The position numbers were made by a program, and so were the translations under genes. 8,081 bases of DNA from Angelakisella sp. Lineage in GTDB: Bacteria; Bacillota; Clostridia; Oscillospirales; Ruminococcaceae. How positions within the stretch are numbered: position 1 is the stretch's first letter; every line of letters starts with the position of its first letter. The stretch is from the NCBI GenBank assembly GCA_022794295.1, contig JAAWEO010000084.1, positions 1 through 8,081 on the forward strand, given 5' to 3'. The notes beneath the pieces were generated by a model, which saw nothing but the letters and a program-made list of their open reading frames with translations, was not told the DNA's origin and searched no databases. Shown here piece by piece: positions 1-7,136 of this stretch.

Positions 1-218
1 CGCTGTCCGCCCTGGACCCGGACCGGACTGATGTCCGGTGACAGAAAGGCTACCCGGTACTGGGCGTTGGGCTTCGGGCATGGTGCTGCGCCGGCAGAAA
101 CCTGGCCCGCCCCAGTCCGTCAAAGACCGGGGAATCGTTCCGCCCTGCACTCATTCGGACTCCAGGCACCCACTACCCACCCCGCACACCGTCAAGGCGC
201 AAGGCGCCGGGTAGGGTC
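1..218. other. Left flank without recognisable gene
   Basis: I see no supported gene here. The only plus-strand open frame (31-222) has a composition-driven, arginine/proline-rich translation and no ribosome binding site. A perfect 7-bp hairpin lies at 22-39 (ACCGGAC, loop TGAT, GTCCGGT), but no T-run follows it on either strand. A small GGCGC/GCGCC hairpin lies near 196-208, just downstream of the Ca2+ ATPase stop codon on the minus strand, also without a T-run. No convincing terminator for the ATPase gene is therefore visible in the window. Confidence 0.55.
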
Positions 219-2834
219 TTAGGCTTTTACTAACCCCAGGCGTTTGGCCAACTCCATCACAAAAAACGGTACCAAGCATAACCCAAATGCCATCAGGTAT
301 TCCCCAGCCCCCAGCCAGATCAGCCCAAAAGCCCTCCCCACTGGCGTAAAGACTACCAAAAGCATCAGCGCCAACGATGCCCCGCAAGCTAAATTCAGCG
401 TCCGGTTCCCCCAAATCCCCAGCTCAAACAAAGACCGGTGGGACCGCATATTATAAGCCTGTACCAGCTGGGATACCCCTAAGGTGAGAAATGCCATGGT
501 CTGTCCCCCCTCAGCACCCCCGTAAGCAAAACCGATCCGGAAGGCAATCAGAGACAGTATCGCAAACATCCCCCCCTGTAGGGCTACCCGTGCCCCCAGC
601 CCCCGGGCAAAGATCCCCTCCTCCCGGGGCTTGGGAGTGCGCTCCATGACCCCATCCTCTACCGGCTCTACCCCCAGGGCAATGGCAGGGAAGCTGTCGG
701 TGACCAGGTTGATCCATAACAGCTGCATGGAAAGGAGCGGGCTCTGCCGCCACAGCACCATGGCAAAGAATACCGTCAGCACCTCCCCAATGTTGGTGCC
801 CAGCAAAAATCCAACCACCTTGCGGATGTTGTCGTAGATCCCCCGGCCCTCTCGAACCGCCTCTACAATGGTGGCAAAGTTGTCGTCGGTCAGGGTCATG
901 TCCGCAGCGCCCTTGGCTACATCGGTGCCGGTGATGCCCATGGCGCAGCCAATGTCGGCGGCCTTCAGGGCGGGGGCGTCGTTGACCCCGTCTCCGGTCA
1001 TGGCAACCACCGCCCCCCGGCGCTGCCAGGCCTTTACAATGCGGATCTTGTCCTCCGGGGAGACCCGGGCGTAAACGGAGATCCCCTCCACGCGGCGGTC
1101 CAGCTCCTCCTGGGAAAGACCGGAAAGCTCCTGACCGGAAATGGCCCCGTCCCCCTCCCGGAGGATGCCCAGCTCCTCGGCAATGGCGGAGGCGGTGACC
1201 ACGTGGTCGCCGGTGATCATCACCGGACGGATACCGGCGCGGCGGCAAACCCCCACAGCAGCCTTGGCCTCGGGCCGGGGCGGGTCGATCATCCCTACCA
1301 GACCCAAAAGGGTAAGGCCGCTTTCCAGGCTGTCAATATCCGGGCTTTCCGGCAGGGCGGGGATGGTCTTGACCGCCACCGCCAACACCCGCAGCGCCTG
1401 GCGGCTCATTTCCTCCACCATCCTTCCGGCGTCAGCCAAATCCCCGGCGGTGCATCTTCCGGCGATGCTGTCAAAGGCGCCCTTGACAATCACGGTCAGG
1501 CTCTCCCCGGTGCGGTTCACGGTGGTCATCCGCTTCCGGTCAGAGTCGAAGGGCAGCTCCAAAAGGCGGGGATACACCTGGTTCAGCGCCTCCTTTCCCC
1601 GGCCCGCTTTGTGGGCGGCCAGGAGGATGGCGGTCTCGGTGGGGTCACCGATGTGGACAGGGGACTTGTCCTCCCCGTTGGGGAAGGTCACCGCCCCGTT
1701 GCAGCAAAGGGCGGCATATTCCAGCAGAAGCCGCCCCTGGGGGGAGAGGGCGCCGGGGGCCTCCGGGGCTGCCATTCCATCTCCCCAGACCTTGGTGAGG
1801 GTCATGCGGTTCTGGGTCAGGGTCCCTGTTTTGTCAGAGCAGATCACCGAGGCGCTGCCCAGGGTCTCCACCGCAGGCAGCCGCCGGATAATGGCATTTC
1901 GTTCCACCATCCGCTGCACCCCCAGGGAGAGCACTACGGTGACAATGGCGGGAAGGCCCTCCGGAATGGCAGACACCGCCAGGGAAACCGAGATCATGAA
2001 AATTTCCATCACCGGCATCCCATCCCAAAGGCCCACAGCAAAGATGACCCCACAGGCCGCCAGGGCAAGGAAACCCAGGGTCTTGCCCAAGCCCGCCAGC
2101 TTTTCCTGAAGGGGGGTCCGTGCCTCCGCCTCGCCGCCCAAAAGACCGGCGATCTTCCCCATTTCGGTGTCCATGCCGGTGGCGGCCACCAGCGCCCTGC
2201 CTCCGCCGTAGGTGACGCTGCATCCGGTGTAGACCATGGTCCGCCGGTCCCCCAGGGGAGCGTCCTCGGGGACCTGGGCGGCGGCATCCTTTTCGGCGGG
2301 GACCGATTCCCCGGTGAGGGCCGATTCCTCCACCTTCAGGGAGGAGGACTGGAGGAGCCGGGCGTCGGCAGGGACCAGGTCCCCGGCCTCCAGGAGGATC
2401 ACGTCCCCGGGGACCAAAAGCGAGCTGTCCACCAGCTGCTCCGTTCCATCCCGGAGGACCCGGGCGTGGGGGGCCGAAAGGCTTTGAAGGGCATCCAGGG
2501 CCTTTTCCGCCCGGCTCTCCTGGAGGACCCCCACCACCCCGTTTAAAACCACGATCAAAAGGATCAGCCCCGGTTCAAAGAAGGCCGAGGGCTCCCCTTC
2601 CTCCAGGGCGGTCACAAAGGAGATGGCGGCAGCCAGCAGCAAAATAAGAATCATGACATCCTTGAACTGGGCAGCAAAACGACTGAGCAGGCTCTTTTTC
2701 TTTTTTTCGGCCAAACGGTTGGGGCCGTACTGTTCCAGCCGGGTCTCTGCCTCCCGGGAGGAAAGGCCCCGGAGGGAAGAGGATAGCTTTTGGGCCAGGT
2801 CTTCCGGGGAAAGGGCGTGGGGGTGATGGTTCAT
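219..2834 (-). CDS. Calcium-transporting P-type ATPase (SERCA/PMCA-like, P2 type)
   Basis: This is an 871-residue ATP-driven cation pump of the plasma membrane, most likely exporting Ca2+. The order is that of a complete P2 ATPase: cation-ATPase N-terminus (about 5-50), M1-M2 (about 59-105), actuator domain with TGES (174-177), M3-M4 with PEGLP (291-295), phosphorylation motif DKTGT (334-338, phospho-Asp334), nucleotide domain with KGA (451-453), hinge TGDGVNDAP (613-621), then M5-M10. Residues matching SERCA calcium ligands are present: Glu292 (E309), Asn681 and Glu684 in NIGEV (N768, E771), and Asn709, Thr712 and Asp713 in NLVTD (N796, T799, D800). A two-site calcium enzyme is thus plausible; I could not place the M8 glutamate. 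The start is set by AAAGGAGGT six bases upstream of ATG, and a promoter lies just before it. Family members such as Bacillus YloB are linked to calcium handling and sporulation. The gene is monocistronic in this window. Mn2+ as substrate is not excluded. Confidence 0.95.
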   Translation of the reverse strand: MNHHPHALSPEDLAQKLSSSLRGLSSREAETRLEQYGPNRLAEKKKKSLLSRFAAQFKDVMILILLLAAAISFVTALEEGEPSAFFEPGLILLIVVLNGVVGVLQESRAEKALDALQSLSAPHARVLRDGTEQLVDSSLLVPGDVILLEAGDLVPADARLLQSSSLKVEESALTGESVPAEKDAAAQVPEDAPLGDRRTMVYTGCSVTYGGGRALVAATGMDTEMGKIAGLLGGEAEARTPLQEKLAGLGKTLGFLALAACGVIFAVGLWDGMPVMEIFMISVSLAVSAIPEGLPAIVTVVLSLGVQRMVERNAIIRRLPAVETLGSASVICSDKTGTLTQNRMTLTKVWGDGMAAPEAPGALSPQGRLLLEYAALCCNGAVTFPNGEDKSPVHIGDPTETAILLAAHKAGRGKEALNQVYPRLLELPFDSDRKRMTTVNRTGESLTVIVKGAFDSIAGRCTAGDLADAGRMVEEMSRQALRVLAVAVKTIPALPESPDIDSLESGLTLLGLVGMIDPPRPEAKAAVGVCRRAGIRPVMITGDHVVTASAIAEELGILREGDGAISGQELSGLSQEELDRRVEGISVYARVSPEDKIRIVKAWQRRGAVVAMTGDGVNDAPALKAADIGCAMGITGTDVAKGAADMTLTDDNFATIVEAVREGRGIYDNIRKVVGFLLGTNIGEVLTVFFAMVLWRQSPLLSMQLLWINLVTDSFPAIALGVEPVEDGVMERTPKPREEGIFARGLGARVALQGGMFAILSLIAFRIGFAYGGAEGGQTMAFLTLGVSQLVQAYNMRSHRSLFELGIWGNRTLNLACGASLALMLLVVFTPVGRAFGLIWLGAGEYLMAFGLCLVPFFVMELAKRLGLVKA

Positions 2835-2868
2835 CAGGGGACCTCCTTTGCAAAATGGCTTTTTCTTT

Positions 2869-2897
2869 ATTATAGGTGATTTGCGGGAAAATTACAA
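2869..2897 (-). promoter_or_regulatory. Sigma-A-like promoter of the Ca2+ ATPase gene
   Basis: Read on the minus strand, TTGTAA (2897-2892) is followed after exactly 17 bases by a perfect TATAAT (2874-2869). The expected transcription start lies near 2862, so the untranslated leader before the ATG at 2834 is only about 28 bases and includes the AAAGGAGGT ribosome binding site (2849-2841). No operator-like inverted repeat is evident. Confidence 0.75.
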
Positions 2898-2955
2898 AGT
2901 AAGAAGCTGTTTTTTCCGGACAAGATCTCTGCCTCGAAAACCTGCATCTTCTGTC

Positions 2956-2985
2956 TTGACAAAGTCTTCCCCCTTATGCTATCAT
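2956..2985 (+). promoter_or_regulatory. Sigma-A-like promoter of the T-box/acyl-CoA synthetase unit
   Basis: A perfect TTGACA (2956-2961) is followed after 18 bases by TATCAT (2980-2985), which is preceded by TG one base upstream (TGCTATCAT), an extended -10 element. Transcription would begin near 2992, just before the first conserved T-box bases at about 3008. It lies back to back with the ATPase promoter, with roughly 60 bases between the two -35 boxes. Confidence 0.75.
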
Positions 2986-3007
2986 AAGAAAAATTCAAAA
3001 CATCACC

Positions 3008-3303
3008 AAAGACTGTGACGAGGAGAAGTACCCCGGAGGGTCCGGGGCACAGAGAGCGGCTGTGGCTGGGAATGCCGTGCTCGGTGCCGGGGGAACGTAG
3101 CCTCAGAGTTGCGGACTGAACCCGGGGGTCTCTCCCGGCAAGTAGGCTCCGACGCGGGCCCCGGCGTTATCCGGGGGACGGAATCGAGGGTGTCCTTCGG
3201 CCCCTCCGCTCCGGCAGAGTGCGCGCGGCAGACCCGCGCGAAATCAGGTGGTACCGCGTGACCGATTTTTGGAAGCGTCCTGTTGGAATACAGGGCGCTT
3301 TTA
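3008..3303 (+). promoter_or_regulatory. T-box riboswitch leader (tRNA-sensing), predicted specifier CGU (Arg)
   Basis: T-box RNAs bind uncharged tRNA and then antiterminate transcription. Stem I shows GACGAGGAGAAGTA (3017-3030) with the S-turn AGTA (3027-3030). The helix CCCCGG (3031-3036) pairs with CCGGGG (3087-3092). AGAGAG (3051-3056) is followed by an apical hairpin CGGC/GCCG (3057-3075) that carries GGCTGGGAA. The opposite S-turn strand GAA (3093-3095) is followed directly by CGT (3096-3098) and A (3099), the canonical GAA-codon-A layout, so the specifier is read as arginine CGU. CCTC (3101-3104) closes on GAGG (3020-3023). Further hairpins lie at 3121-3138, 3159-3176 and 3222-3240. The T-box itself is AGGTGGTACCGCG (3246-3258). 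Its TGGT (3249-3252) would pair with a tRNA acceptor end ACCA, which requires discriminator base A. CAGG (3245-3248) can pair with CCTG (3279-3282) as antiterminator, excluding the terminator. The T-box identity is very sure; the specifier register is likely but not proven. Confidence 0.95.
3273..3303 (+). terminator. T-box-controlled intrinsic terminator
   Basis: GCGTCCTGT (3275-3283) pairs with ACAGGGCGC (3290-3298), with one G-U pair and a six-base loop TGGAAT. It is extended by AA (3273-3274) with TT (3299-3300) and followed by TTTTA. The 5' arm contains the bases that would otherwise pair with the T-box sequence, so termination and antitermination exclude each other. This hairpin is the off state when the cognate tRNA is charged. 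Confidence 0.9.
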
Positions 3304-3332
3304 GTTTGCCCGACGAAAGGGAGTATGTGAAG

Positions 3333-5510
3333 ATGCTGGAACGATTTGTGGAGAGGACCCAGTTTGAATCCTACGAGGATTTTAAGGCAAATTACCGGGT
3401 GACCTGCCCGGAGGACTTTAACTTTGCCACCCATGTGGTAGATGCCTGGGCAAAGGCAGAGCCGGAAAAGCGGGCCCTGGAATGGTGCGACGACCACGGT
3501 CACAGCCTCACCCTTACCTTTGGGGAGGTCTCCCTCCTGTCCCGCCGCGCCGCCGCCTGGCTGCTGAGCCAGGGGGTCCGCCGGGGGGACCGGGTCATGT
3601 GTCTTTTGAAGCGCCGGTGGGAGTACTGGATCACCGCTGTAGCCCTCCACCGCATCGGGGCGGTGGTGATCCCGGCCTCCTACCAGCTTACCGCCAAGGA
3701 TATCGCCTACCGCATCGATGCCGCGGAGATCCGCTTCCTGATTGCCCTGAACGACGACTGGATCACCGTCCAGTGCGAGGAGGCCCTGAAAAAGTGCGCC
3801 GGGAAGCCCCTGGGCAAGGCCCTGGTAAACGGCCCCCGGAAGGGCTGGCTGGATTACTCCGCCGCCCTGGAGGAAGGCCCTGCCGGCTTCGTGGCGGATC
3901 CCGCCATCACCGCCCGGGACATGATGCTGATCTACTTCACCTCCGGCACCTCTGGGATGCCCAAAATGGTCTGTCACGACTACTCCTATCCCCTGGGCCA
4001 CATTGTCACTGCTTGCTATTGGCAAAAGGTCCAGAACAACGGCCTGCACCTGACCGGGGTGGATTCCGGCTGGGCCAAATTCGGCTGGGGGTGCATCTAC
4101 GGCCAGTGGACCGGCGGCTCCGCCATCCTGGGCTACGAGGTGGACAACAAATTCGATCCCAAGAGGATGATCCAGGTCATCCGGGAAAAGAAGCCCACCA
4201 CCCTTTGTGTCCCCGGCACTGTCTACCGCTTTATGATGCGGGAGGGCCTTACGGCGGAGGACTTTGCCAGCGTCACCCACTGCTGCACCGCCGGGGAGCC
4301 CCTTTCCCCGGAGATCACCCGGGAGTTTTTCGAGATCACCGGCCTGACCATCCACGAGGGCTACGGCCAGTCGGAGGGAAGCGTTCTGGTGGCCAATTTT
4401 GGCTGGTTCGAGCCCCGGCCCGGCTCCATGGGCAAGCCCAGCCCCCTTTACGACATCGCCCTGATCGGGGAGGATGGCCAGCCGGTGGCCCCCGGTGACG
4501 AGGGGGAGCTGGTGGTCCGCAATCTGGACCGGTACTACCCCGAGGGGCTTCTCCGGGGGTACTGGGTGGGGAACCGCCTGGTCCCTGCCGAGGACCAGAA
4601 CCATGTTTACCACACCGGGGACATGATGTGGATGGACGAGGACGGTTACTACTGGTTCATCGGCCGCAACGATGATATCATCAAGTGCTCTGCCTACCGC
4701 ATCGGACCCTTTGAGATCGAATCGGTGCTGCTGACCCACCCGGCGGTCCACGAGTGCGCCATCACCGGCGCCCCGGACCCCATGCGGGGCCAGGTGGTCA
4801 AGGCGACCATCGTTCTGGAAAAGGGATATCAGGCCAGCGATGCCCTCACCAAGGAGATCCAGAACTTTGTCAAGCGGATGACCGCCCCCTACAAATACCC
4901 CCGGGTGGTGGAATATGTGGATCACCTGGAAAAGACTACCTCCGGCAAGATCATCCGCAACCATCTGCGGAAGGCCTCGGAGGACGCCTACCGGGCAGCC
5001 CATCCCGCCAAGCCGGTGATCCGGCCCGCCGTGGCCGGGGATGCTGTGGCGCTTCTCACCTACCTGAACCTGGTGGGGAGCGAAAACAACTTCCTCTCCT
5101 ATGGCGCCCAGGCGGTGGGGGACGCCGGGCGCAGCGGGGAGGAGATCATCAAAAACTGTACCCGGGGCAGCGACCGCCTGATCATTGCGGAGCTGGATGG
5201 CCGCATCGTAGGGGCGGCGGACCTTCGGGCGGGGCACCGGAGCCCCATCGCCCACACGGCAGAGATCGGCCTTTCGGTGCTTCGGGAGCACGGGAAGCAG
5301 GGCATTGGAAGCTCTCTGCTGGAATACCTGATCCGGGACGCCAAAAAGGGGCGGAGGCTCCGGTCCCTCAGTGCAACGGTTTCCGCCAGCGACGCCGGGG
5401 CCGCGGCCCTTTGCCGGCGGTACGGCTTCACCCAGCTGGGCCGTTACCCCCAGTTCTTTCATGTAGGGGGAGAGTACGTGGACGGACTGGTCATGATTCT
5501 AGCTCTGTAA
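3333..5510 (+). CDS. Medium-chain acyl-CoA synthetase (ACSM-type) fused to a C-terminal GNAT acyltransferase
   Basis: This 725-residue protein is a two-domain fusion. Residues 1 to about 555 form an ANL-family acyl-CoA ligase that activates a carboxylic acid with ATP and passes it to CoA. It has the P-loop YFTSGTSGMPK (201-211), GYGQSEG (343-349), YHTGD (426-430), the hinge and CoA region GRNDDIIKCSAYRIGPFEIE (444-463) and the catalytic TTSGK lysine (Lys539). The segments DSGWAKFGWG, APYKYPR and YRIGPFE-E resemble the mammalian medium-chain ACSM group. Residues from about 563 to 720 form a GNAT domain (RP at its start, the acetyl-CoA-binding GKQGIGSSLL at 654-663, RRYGF at 695-699). A stand-alone ligase would end near residue 555. 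The start ATG is chosen from AAGGGAG nine bases upstream; an in-frame extension would run back into the T-box terminator and is rejected. The gene sits alone behind the T-box. Substrates of both domains are unknown; intramolecular acyl transfer to an amine, or ligase autoacylation control, are possible. Confidence 0.93.
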   Translation: MLERFVERTQFESYEDFKANYRVTCPEDFNFATHVVDAWAKAEPEKRALEWCDDHGHSLTLTFGEVSLLSRRAAAWLLSQGVRRGDRVMCLLKRRWEYWITAVALHRIGAVVIPASYQLTAKDIAYRIDAAEIRFLIALNDDWITVQCEEALKKCAGKPLGKALVNGPRKGWLDYSAALEEGPAGFVADPAITARDMMLIYFTSGTSGMPKMVCHDYSYPLGHIVTACYWQKVQNNGLHLTGVDSGWAKFGWGCIYGQWTGGSAILGYEVDNKFDPKRMIQVIREKKPTTLCVPGTVYRFMMREGLTAEDFASVTHCCTAGEPLSPEITREFFEITGLTIHEGYGQSEGSVLVANFGWFEPRPGSMGKPSPLYDIALIGEDGQPVAPGDEGELVVRNLDRYYPEGLLRGYWVGNRLVPAEDQNHVYHTGDMMWMDEDGYYWFIGRNDDIIKCSAYRIGPFEIESVLLTHPAVHECAITGAPDPMRGQVVKATIVLEKGYQASDALTKEIQNFVKRMTAPYKYPRVVEYVDHLEKTTSGKIIRNHLRKASEDAYRAAHPAKPVIRPAVAGDAVALLTYLNLVGSENNFLSYGAQAVGDAGRSGEEIIKNCTRGSDRLIIAELDGRIVGAADLRAGHRSPIAHTAEIGLSVLREHGKQGIGSSLLEYLIRDAKKGRRLRSLSATVSASDAGAAALCRRYGFTQLGRYPQFFHVGGEYVDGLVMILAL

Positions 5511-5545
5511 AATTCTTTGTACTGACGGCTTTGACCGCCGGTTTC

Positions 5546-5574
5546 TTGAAATGGCACGCTGCTCGTGGTATTAT
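5546..5574 (+). promoter_or_regulatory. Extended -10 promoter of the CPBP-family gene
   Basis: TTGAAA (5546-5551) is followed after exactly 17 bases by TATTAT (5569-5574), with TG at 5566-5567 giving an extended -10. The expected start is near 5581, about 33 bases before the GTG start codon. A weak GC hairpin (CGGC/GCCG near 5526-5540) sits just upstream and may slow read-through from the synthetase gene, but it is poor as a terminator. Confidence 0.7.
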
Positions 5575-5613
5575 TGGTTTGGTAAATCGAGACTGACCAA
5601 AGGGGGTTTTATT

Positions 5614-6336
5614 GTGGAAAAAATTGACTTCAAAGGGCTTCTCATAAGGATTTTTGCACCTACCCTTGTGTTAAGCTTGAGCTATTTATTATTGGGATAT
5701 TTTTGCAGCCTTCCACATATCCTGCTGTTTTGCATTTTAGGAACAGTGATCCTGGTGCCAATGGAATTGGGCATCATTCTATGCGCAAGCAAAAGGGAAA
5801 ACGGCGTGTATTCCCTTAAAAGTGCATTTGCCGGACAAGAGAAGCTGCCCCTATGGAAAATACTGCTCCCTGCATTTGTTTTCTTCGGAATGGCAGGATT
5901 GCTTTCAGCATTTGCTGCCCCTTTGGAAAACCAGATTTTTGCTCAAATGAGAGCTGCTCTCCTGAATCGCCTGCCAATGGGCTTTGATTGGACCAATTTT
6001 GAATATATGAGATCATTTTCAAGGCCGATACTGATATTGACCTGTGTTTATTACAGTATTTTCAATGGCCTGATCGCACCAATAACAGAGGAGTTATTTT
6101 TCAGAGGATATTTGACCTCGCACTATCAAAAGCAAGGCTCATTTCTCCCAATCCTTATGGCTGTTTTGTTTTCACTTTATCATTTCTGGCTGCCTTTTAA
6201 TAATCTATTTCGTATCCTAGCATTTGCACCGGCTGCATATGTGGCGTATAAGAAAAAGAATCTGTATATCAGCATCTATTTTCATTGTCTATGCAACTTG
6301 TTTTCGGCTATTGGTTTTGCAGCCGCGATCTTGTAA
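5614..6336 (+). CDS. CPBP-family intramembrane metalloprotease-like protein
   Basis: This is a 240-residue multi-pass membrane protein of the CPBP (CAAX protease and bacteriocin-processing, Abi) family. All three family motifs are present: EELFFR (159-164, EExxxR), FSLYH (186-190, FxxxH) and HCLCN (224-228, HxxxN). The glutamates and histidines are the predicted catalytic or metal-binding residues inside the membrane. Hydrophobic segments lie at about 9-31, 35-57, 82-101, 137-156, 177-193, 199-212 and 217-240. GTG is chosen as start because AAAGGGGG (5599-5606) lies seven bases upstream; the in-frame ATG at 5551 falls inside the promoter. Composition is unlike the neighbours: one 60-base line within it is 35% GC by hand count, against 72% for a line in the preceding gene, which suggests recent acquisition. 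Members can process peptides or give bacteriocin self-immunity, but no peptide gene is visible beside it, so its substrate is unknown. Confidence 0.9.
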   Translation: MEKIDFKGLLIRIFAPTLVLSLSYLLLGYFCSLPHILLFCILGTVILVPMELGIILCASKRENGVYSLKSAFAGQEKLPLWKILLPAFVFFGMAGLLSAFAAPLENQIFAQMRAALLNRLPMGFDWTNFEYMRSFSRPILILTCVYYSIFNGLIAPITEELFFRGYLTSHYQKQGSFLPILMAVLFSLYHFWLPFNNLFRILAFAPAAYVAYKKKNLYISIYFHCLCNLFSAIGFAAAIL

Positions 6337-6431
6337 TAGGCTCTGGCCGAGCGGACGGTGGGCCAGGACAGCTGACTGCCTGTTTCGTCATTTTGATGAT
6401 GGGAAAACCAAATCATTTTCAACGATAACAG
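6337..6431. other. Short intergenic spacer between convergent genes
   Basis: About 95 bases lie between the CPBP stop codon and the strong terminator. I see no small gene with a ribosome binding site and no further hairpin of note. Confidence 0.5.
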
Positions 6432-6471
6432 AAAAAGCCGGAGCTGCGCTTTGATGCGGCTCCGGCTTTTT
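6432..6471. terminator. Bidirectional intrinsic terminator
   Basis: AAAAAGCCGGAGC (6432-6444) is a perfect inverted repeat of GCTCCGGCTTTTT (6459-6471). The stem extends inward by a wobble pair and GC/GC, leaving an eight-base loop (6448-6455). Because there is an A-run on one side and a T-run on the other, it can stop transcription from both directions. It serves the CPBP gene on the plus strand and the DUF4230 gene on the minus strand, which ends at 6489. Confidence 0.93.
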
Positions 6472-6488
6472 ATCAGCATAAAAGGCGG

Positions 6489-7136
6489 CTAGGAATGCTT
6501 TACCACAATGACCCGGTCCCCCACGGCACCCTCCAGAAGGCCCTCCACAATAGTCTCGGCCCGCTGGGAGGCCTGCTTCAAAAGGCCATCGGTGTCGGAC
6601 CTTTCCTTCACATCGTTTTCCGCCAGGGTAATGGCGGTGGTGACATCGGTCTTTTTATCCCAGTTAAACAGGGCGTGTTTTTCGTCGTAAAACTGGATGC
6701 TCTCCGGGTCCACCTTCAGCATTTGGATTTCCGCCGGGGGCAGGGTGACAATGACCTTTTTTTCATCCAGCTCTGTTTTTACCGCCGAAATATCGATCCC
6801 TGCCCGAACATTGGCAGTGTACACCATAGAAAATCCCTTCTGGGTCAGGAAGGGGATCTTTCCCTCTGTGACGGTGTACAGGTTTGTATAGATCAGCTCC
6901 GCGGTGGACAGGTCGGCAACATGCTCCAGCCTTCTGTCGATGTACTCAATGGTAACCTCCTGTTCCTTGCTCTCCCCGGCTCCCGGGTCCACCTGGGTAA
7001 TATGGGTGACGTCCTTATCCGGGGCCTTGTTCCCACCAGAGGCCAGGACAAACACCGCAGACAGGACAACGCCCACCAGCAGGCCCATCCCGACAAATTT
7101 CACCGCTTCCAAAAGCTTCAAGCCCTTTTTCTCCAT
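6489..7136 (-). CDS. DUF4230 domain-containing membrane-anchored protein
   Basis: This is a 215-residue protein. It has a short positively charged N-terminus, one hydrophobic segment (about 13-32), then a polar linker (33-58) and a DUF4230-like domain (about 60-210). The arrangement implies a single-pass anchor with the domain outside the membrane. Family-like features are TIEYIDRRLE (62-71), a beta-rich middle with aromatic and Val-Tyr pairs (81-110), VIVTLPPAEI (128-137) and a charged helical C-terminus rich in Ala, Glu and Gln (165-200). The family has no agreed biochemical function. The start ATG is favoured because AAGGAAGGAG (7154-7145) lies eight bases upstream; an upstream in-frame ATG at 7181 would add 15 residues but lacks such a site. 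The gene is divergent from the dipicolinate-synthase-like gene across 84 bases and ends just before a bidirectional terminator. DUF4230 assignment is from recalled family features. Confidence 0.8.
   Translation of the reverse strand: MEKKGLKLLEAVKFVGMGLLVGVVLSAVFVLASGGNKAPDKDVTHITQVDPGAGESKEQEVTIEYIDRRLEHVADLSTAELIYTNLYTVTEGKIPFLTQKGFSMVYTANVRAGIDISAVKTELDEKKVIVTLPPAEIQMLKVDPESIQFYDEKHALFNWDKKTDVTTAITLAENDVKERSDTDGLLKQASQRAETIVEGLLEGAVGDRVIVVKHS

Noticed and set aside
31..222. 63-codon plus-strand frame at the left end
   Set aside because: It has no ribosome binding site, its composition is biased to Arg/Pro/Ala, and its start lies in the loop of a hairpin.
1203..2546. 447-codon plus-strand open frame inside the Ca2+ ATPase gene
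   Set aside because: The translation is low complexity (Gly, His, Pro, Arg) with no motif, while the opposite strand encodes a complete ATPase with all catalytic residues.
3219..3332. Longer N-terminus for the synthetase (38 extra residues)
   Set aside because: It would be translated from within the T-box antiterminator and terminator. The ATG at 3333 has AAGGGAG nine bases upstream and gives the normal family N-terminus.
3003..5462. 819-codon open frame on the minus strand opposite the synthetase gene
   Set aside because: It is an antisense shadow caused by GC-rich third positions of the real gene. Its translation is rich in Gly, Pro, Val and His, shows no domain, and runs through the T-box leader.
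5520..5545. Possible terminator after the synthetase gene
   Set aside because: The CGGC/GCCG stem is only four pairs with a seven-base loop, and the T-run is interrupted, so it is too weak to call.
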